This document shows positions 61,639 through 64,000 of a stretch of 64,000 nucleotides of DNA, piece after piece. The stretch is from Zhihengliuella alba (GTDB taxonomy: Bacteria; Actinomycetota; Actinomycetes; Actinomycetales; Micrococcaceae). Location of the stretch: positions 186,001-250,000 of the forward strand of contig NZ_BAABCJ010000001.1 in NCBI RefSeq assembly GCF_039538765.1, written 5' to 3'. A program made the translations under genes and the position numbers. Position 1 is the stretch's first letter, and each line of letters starts with the position of its first letter. A model generated the notes under the pieces. It saw only the letters and a list, made by a program, of their open reading frames with translations, did no database searches and had not been told where the DNA came from.

Positions 61639-62529
61639 ATGGAGCGACGTTTGCCGGCTGAAAAAGAGACCACTTATGTAGATGTTGCGCATCTCAATAA
61701 GCGGGGAGGGCGACAGGGGTTCGTCGACTATCTGATTCGAGTCTGGGAGACGCGCGACTATATATCTCATGAGGCTAAGGCTCAGGTTACTCAAGGCGGC
61801 GAGCATCAATTTCTGGGTAACCTTTGGCTGATTATCAATCCTATACTTGACGGCGCAGTTTATTTCGTCGTATTTGGACTAATCCTAAATCTCAGTGATG
61901 GAATTGACAACTTTGTTGCCTTCCTGTTGATTGGCGTATTTCTATTCCAGATGACGACTAAATGTGTCAATGGATCGGCCATGTCCATCTATCGATTCAA
62001 GCCCGGCGGGTCGGGCGGCCTGCTGCCAGCCCTGACGGCGCCCTTGAGTGTCAACGCTCGCGTCTGGCTCAGTGGTTTCCCGAGCTATCTAGTGCTTCTT
62101 GTCATGTTACTTCTTATTCCGCCGGCGGAAGAGTTAAGTTTCTACATTCTATTGCTCATACCCATCATCGTCTTGCAGGCCCTTGTCAATCTGGGGATCT
62201 CGGTGATGGCGGCGCACTTCGTCGCGGTGGTTCCAGATGTAAACAATCTGCTAAGAGTCTCCACGCGAGCGTGGATGTACGGATCCGGGGTGATGTTCTC
62301 GGTGGACCGCTTTGCGGAACTTAGCCCTCTGTTGGCTTTCCTAATCCATTGGAACCCAATGGCATGGGTGCTTTCGGCTGCCCGAGACGTCACGATCTAT
62401 GGCAGCGCGCCCGCGCTCGAGGGCTGGTACATCATGTTGCTCTGGGCCGTCGCGCCACTGCTCGTGGGCTCGCTATTGGTGTGGTGGCGTGAAGGAACTT
62501 ACCGCAAGGCAGGAGATAATAATGACTAG
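61639..62529 (+). CDS. ABC-2 type polysaccharide/teichoic-acid exporter permease (Wzm/TagG-like)
   Basis: About 296 aa with six membrane helices: after FVDYLIRVWETRDYISHEAKAQ come helices near 70-90, 95-120, 150-170, 175-200, 225-245 and 262-282, ending in a WWREGTYRK cytoplasmic tail. The pattern matches exporters of lipid-linked glycans. The start is uncertain: ATG 61639 is used here, while TTG 61651 has GGAG five bases upstream and may be the true start. Lower GC than neighbours (TAT, ATA and TTA codons common). It overlaps the ATPase gene by 8 bp. Confidence 0.85.
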   Translation: MERRLPAEKETTYVDVAHLNKRGGRQGFVDYLIRVWETRDYISHEAKAQVTQGGEHQFLGNLWLIINPILDGAVYFVVFGLILNLSDGIDNFVAFLLIGVFLFQMTTKCVNGSAMSIYRFKPGGSGGLLPALTAPLSVNARVWLSGFPSYLVLLVMLLLIPPAEELSFYILLLIPIIVLQALVNLGISVMAAHFVAVVPDVNNLLRVSTRAWMYGSGVMFSVDRFAELSPLLAFLIHWNPMAWVLSAARDVTIYGSAPALEGWYIMLLWAVAPLLVGSLLVWWREGTYRKAGDNND

Positions 62530-63340
62530 CGCCGATCCGGTCACGCGCGCCAACCTGGTGTTACATCGTATCGGCGCCTCGCGGACCTACGGCCGCGGGG
62601 CAAGCTCCCACGAAGTCGGGCTGCAGGATCTGGATCTTTGCGTGAATGCTGGTGAGTCACTGGGCCTGCTAGGGGGCCGCAATGACGGGATCGAACTCTT
62701 GGTGCATCTCATTTCCGGAAGCGCGCGTCCGGAGAGTGGAAATGTTTTTCAATCGGAGTACCCACTAGTCGTCTCACCCCGAAGCGGCTTCACCGAAGAG
62801 GAGACCCTCGCGTTCAACCTCAGTCGGATGGGTATGGCGCGTCAGGTGAACGGTGTTGCACTTCGCAAGGTGGTAGAGCTCGTCCTCGACGAGGCCGGCA
62901 TGGCCGAAGCGTCATCGACGAGAGTCGGAGATGTTGATCCGATGACTCTGGGCACAGTCGCAATCTACATGGGCATTGCGCTTGGAGCTTCACTACTCGT
63001 TTTTGAAGACCCGGAAGAGTTCTCCGCAATACTCGAGGACGAGGACGTAGCAGCGAAGATTGCTGCGTTTCGCCTGCGCGGGGGATCCACTGTCTTCGCA
63101 GGTAGCAACCCTCGGACCCTCGGGCGCCTTTGCGACCGCATAATTTGGCTAAAGGAAGGTAGGGTCGTTATGGCGGCGGACTCGTCCACCGTGATCCGGT
63201 GGCACTCTCAAGTTGCCAAAGCAATCAAGGACCGTGACCATGTCAGAGCCCGACAACTCGAGCGACGACTTCAGAACCAATTTCCTCCCGACCGTTTCGA
63301 ATTACTGGGTGCCGCGCCCAAGCCGAGAAGAGGATATTAG
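62522..63340 (+). CDS. ABC-transporter nucleotide-binding-fold protein lacking catalytic motifs (Wzt-like pseudo-ATPase)
   Basis: 272 aa, start ATG 62522 with AGGAG upstream. It aligns along its length with Wzt/TagH ATPases, but the motifs are altered. The Walker A region reads GLLGGRNDGIELL (48-60), with the Lys-Ser-Thr positions occupied by Ile57, Glu58 and Leu59. The signature region is VDPMTLGTVAIYM instead of YSSGM. Walker B is LLVFEDP, and the switch His position is Asn196 (AGSNPRTL). Fold landmarks around these (LCDRIIWLKEGRVVMAADS) are kept, and the frame is open and well formed, so this is a conserved degenerate subunit rather than a decayed gene. Permease partner at 61639. Confidence 0.78.
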   Translation: MTSADPVTRANLVLHRIGASRTYGRGASSHEVGLQDLDLCVNAGESLGLLGGRNDGIELLVHLISGSARPESGNVFQSEYPLVVSPRSGFTEEETLAFNLSRMGMARQVNGVALRKVVELVLDEAGMAEASSTRVGDVDPMTLGTVAIYMGIALGASLLVFEDPEEFSAILEDEDVAAKIAAFRLRGGSTVFAGSNPRTLGRLCDRIIWLKEGRVVMAADSSTVIRWHSQVAKAIKDRDHVRARQLERRLQNQFPPDRFELLGAAPKPRRGY

Positions 63341-63344
63341 TCGT

Positions 63345-64000
63345 ATGGTGAGCAAAAGCAATGCAAGCCGAGGCGTGACACCTGCGCACGACGCGCTGTT
63401 CCGCGCCAAGCAGTTCCGGGTGCAGCAGAGGATTGAATCCGGAGAGGTTGATCTGGTCGACCTCATCGAGCGCGAGCGTCTGTACCTGGACAAAATCGGA
63501 AAACTTGAGAAAGAAAATCGCCGACTGAAAAGTTTAGGCGAAGAGGCAGCCTCGCGCCTTCGGGACACCCGGCAGGAGCGGGACCGGCTGGCAACGAAAC
63601 TGGCGAAGCAAACTGAACGAGTAGACAAGTTCAAGAAGGCCTACGATGGACTCCGGCAACGACCCGTTGTCCGGGCAGCGAACTTGCTCAGCGATCCGAA
63701 GCGATTGGTCCAACGCCTGGGGCTCCCCGCACCTTGTCCAGGAGGGCATGCATCGGCGAGTCGGCCCCCGGGAGACGGTACGTCGACCGCGTCCTCGACG
63801 CCCTTGCCGGACGGAAATCGAACCGCCGAACTGGGTGGATCGGTATCCGACGCAAATCGGAAAGTTGCAAGTCAGAAGTCGCCGATGCAGAGGGTTCGTG
63901 AACTCCTCAACGAAGGTCATATCAGGTCACCGTACGAGTACCTCCAAGGCCTGTCAGACGAGCACGCGACTAAAGTCGAAGCTGATTGGCTGAAGCGTCT
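63345..64000 (+). CDS. coiled-coil protein, C-terminus beyond window
   Basis: 218 codons visible from ATG 63345, 4 bp after the previous stop; open to the window edge. A coiled coil spans about 50-105 (ERERLYLDKIGKLEKENRRLK and KQTERVDKFKKAYDGLRQR). A Ser/Pro/Gly-rich linker (about 125-175) then leads to RVRELLNEGHIRSPYEYLQGL. In exporter operons such N-termini often precede glycosyltransferase or chain-length-ruler domains, but none is visible yet. Confidence 0.7.
   Translation, partial: MVSKSNASRGVTPAHDALFRAKQFRVQQRIESGEVDLVDLIERERLYLDKIGKLEKENRRLKSLGEEAASRLRDTRQERDRLATKLAKQTERVDKFKKAYDGLRQRPVVRAANLLSDPKRLVQRLGLPAPCPGGHASASRPPGDGTSTASSTPLPDGNRTAELGGSVSDANRKVASQKSPMQRVRELLNEGHIRSPYEYLQGLSDEHATKVEADWLKR

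Overview
The window comes from a high-GC actinobacterium, most likely a member of the Micrococcaceae or a close relative (Arthrobacter, Kocuria, Citricoccus type). The reasons are strong GC bias at third codon positions, frequent GTG starts, -10 boxes of the form TANNNT placed 6-7 nt before start codons (leaderless mRNAs), cell-wall-binding-repeat-2 (CWB2) proteins, a DUF3515 lipoprotein beside ddl, and an IclR regulator divergent from leuCD. I see no transposase, integrase, phage gene or CRISPR array. The genus is an inference.

Layout. 1-5.3 kb: end of mqo, an orphan peptide-type solute-binding lipoprotein, tRNA-Leu, bcp, a small unknown gene, tRNA-Lys and an unknown 156-aa protein. 5.4-10.9 kb: ilvD, then ilvBNC behind a translational attenuator with a 15-aa Ile/Val/Leu-rich leader peptide. 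11-23.3 kb: a PGRP amidase with CWB2 repeats, serA, a second CWB2 protein, metG, an ABC transporter of the FtsX/MacB type and an LCP-family lipoprotein. 23.4-30.2 kb: first accessory block, with two related alpha/beta-hydrolase-like proteins around an asparagine-synthetase-like protein, a NarL-type two-component system, and a DUF6270-like protein that apparently starts at ATC. 30.3-35.6 kb: leuB, ilvE, a fumarylacetoacetate-hydrolase-fold enzyme, gltX, tRNA-Gln and two identical tRNA-Glu genes. 35.7-40.2 kb: two overlapping dynamin-like/YfjP-like GTPases and thiL. 40.4-49.8 kb: second accessory block, with two convergent DUF6270-like genes and a four-gene operon of CgeB-type glycosyltransferases, a duplicated hydrolase and a polysaccharide pyruvyl transferase. 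49.8-57.8 kb: ndgR/leuCD, murA-plsC-gpsA-ddl and a DUF3515 lipoprotein. 57.9-64 kb: third surface block, with LCP, an anchored low-complexity protein, a GT4 glycosyltransferase, an ABC-2 exporter permease, an ABC 'ATPase' that has lost its catalytic motifs, and the start of a coiled-coil protein cut by the window edge.

How it fits together. Core metabolism is dominated by branched-chain amino acid synthesis (ilvD, ilvBNC, leuB, ilvE, leuCD). Four of these promoter regions carry a GAGAC-type box; at ndgR/leuC it is a perfect inverted repeat lying between the -10 and -35 of ndgR. The accessory blocks look like one dispersed pathway for making, decorating, exporting and wall-anchoring a pyruvylated surface glycan. 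Two uncharacterised families recur through it: three DUF6270-like proteins and three hydrolase-like proteins (four domains). This recurring set, together with the pseudo-ATPase exporter, is my best candidate for an undescribed system.
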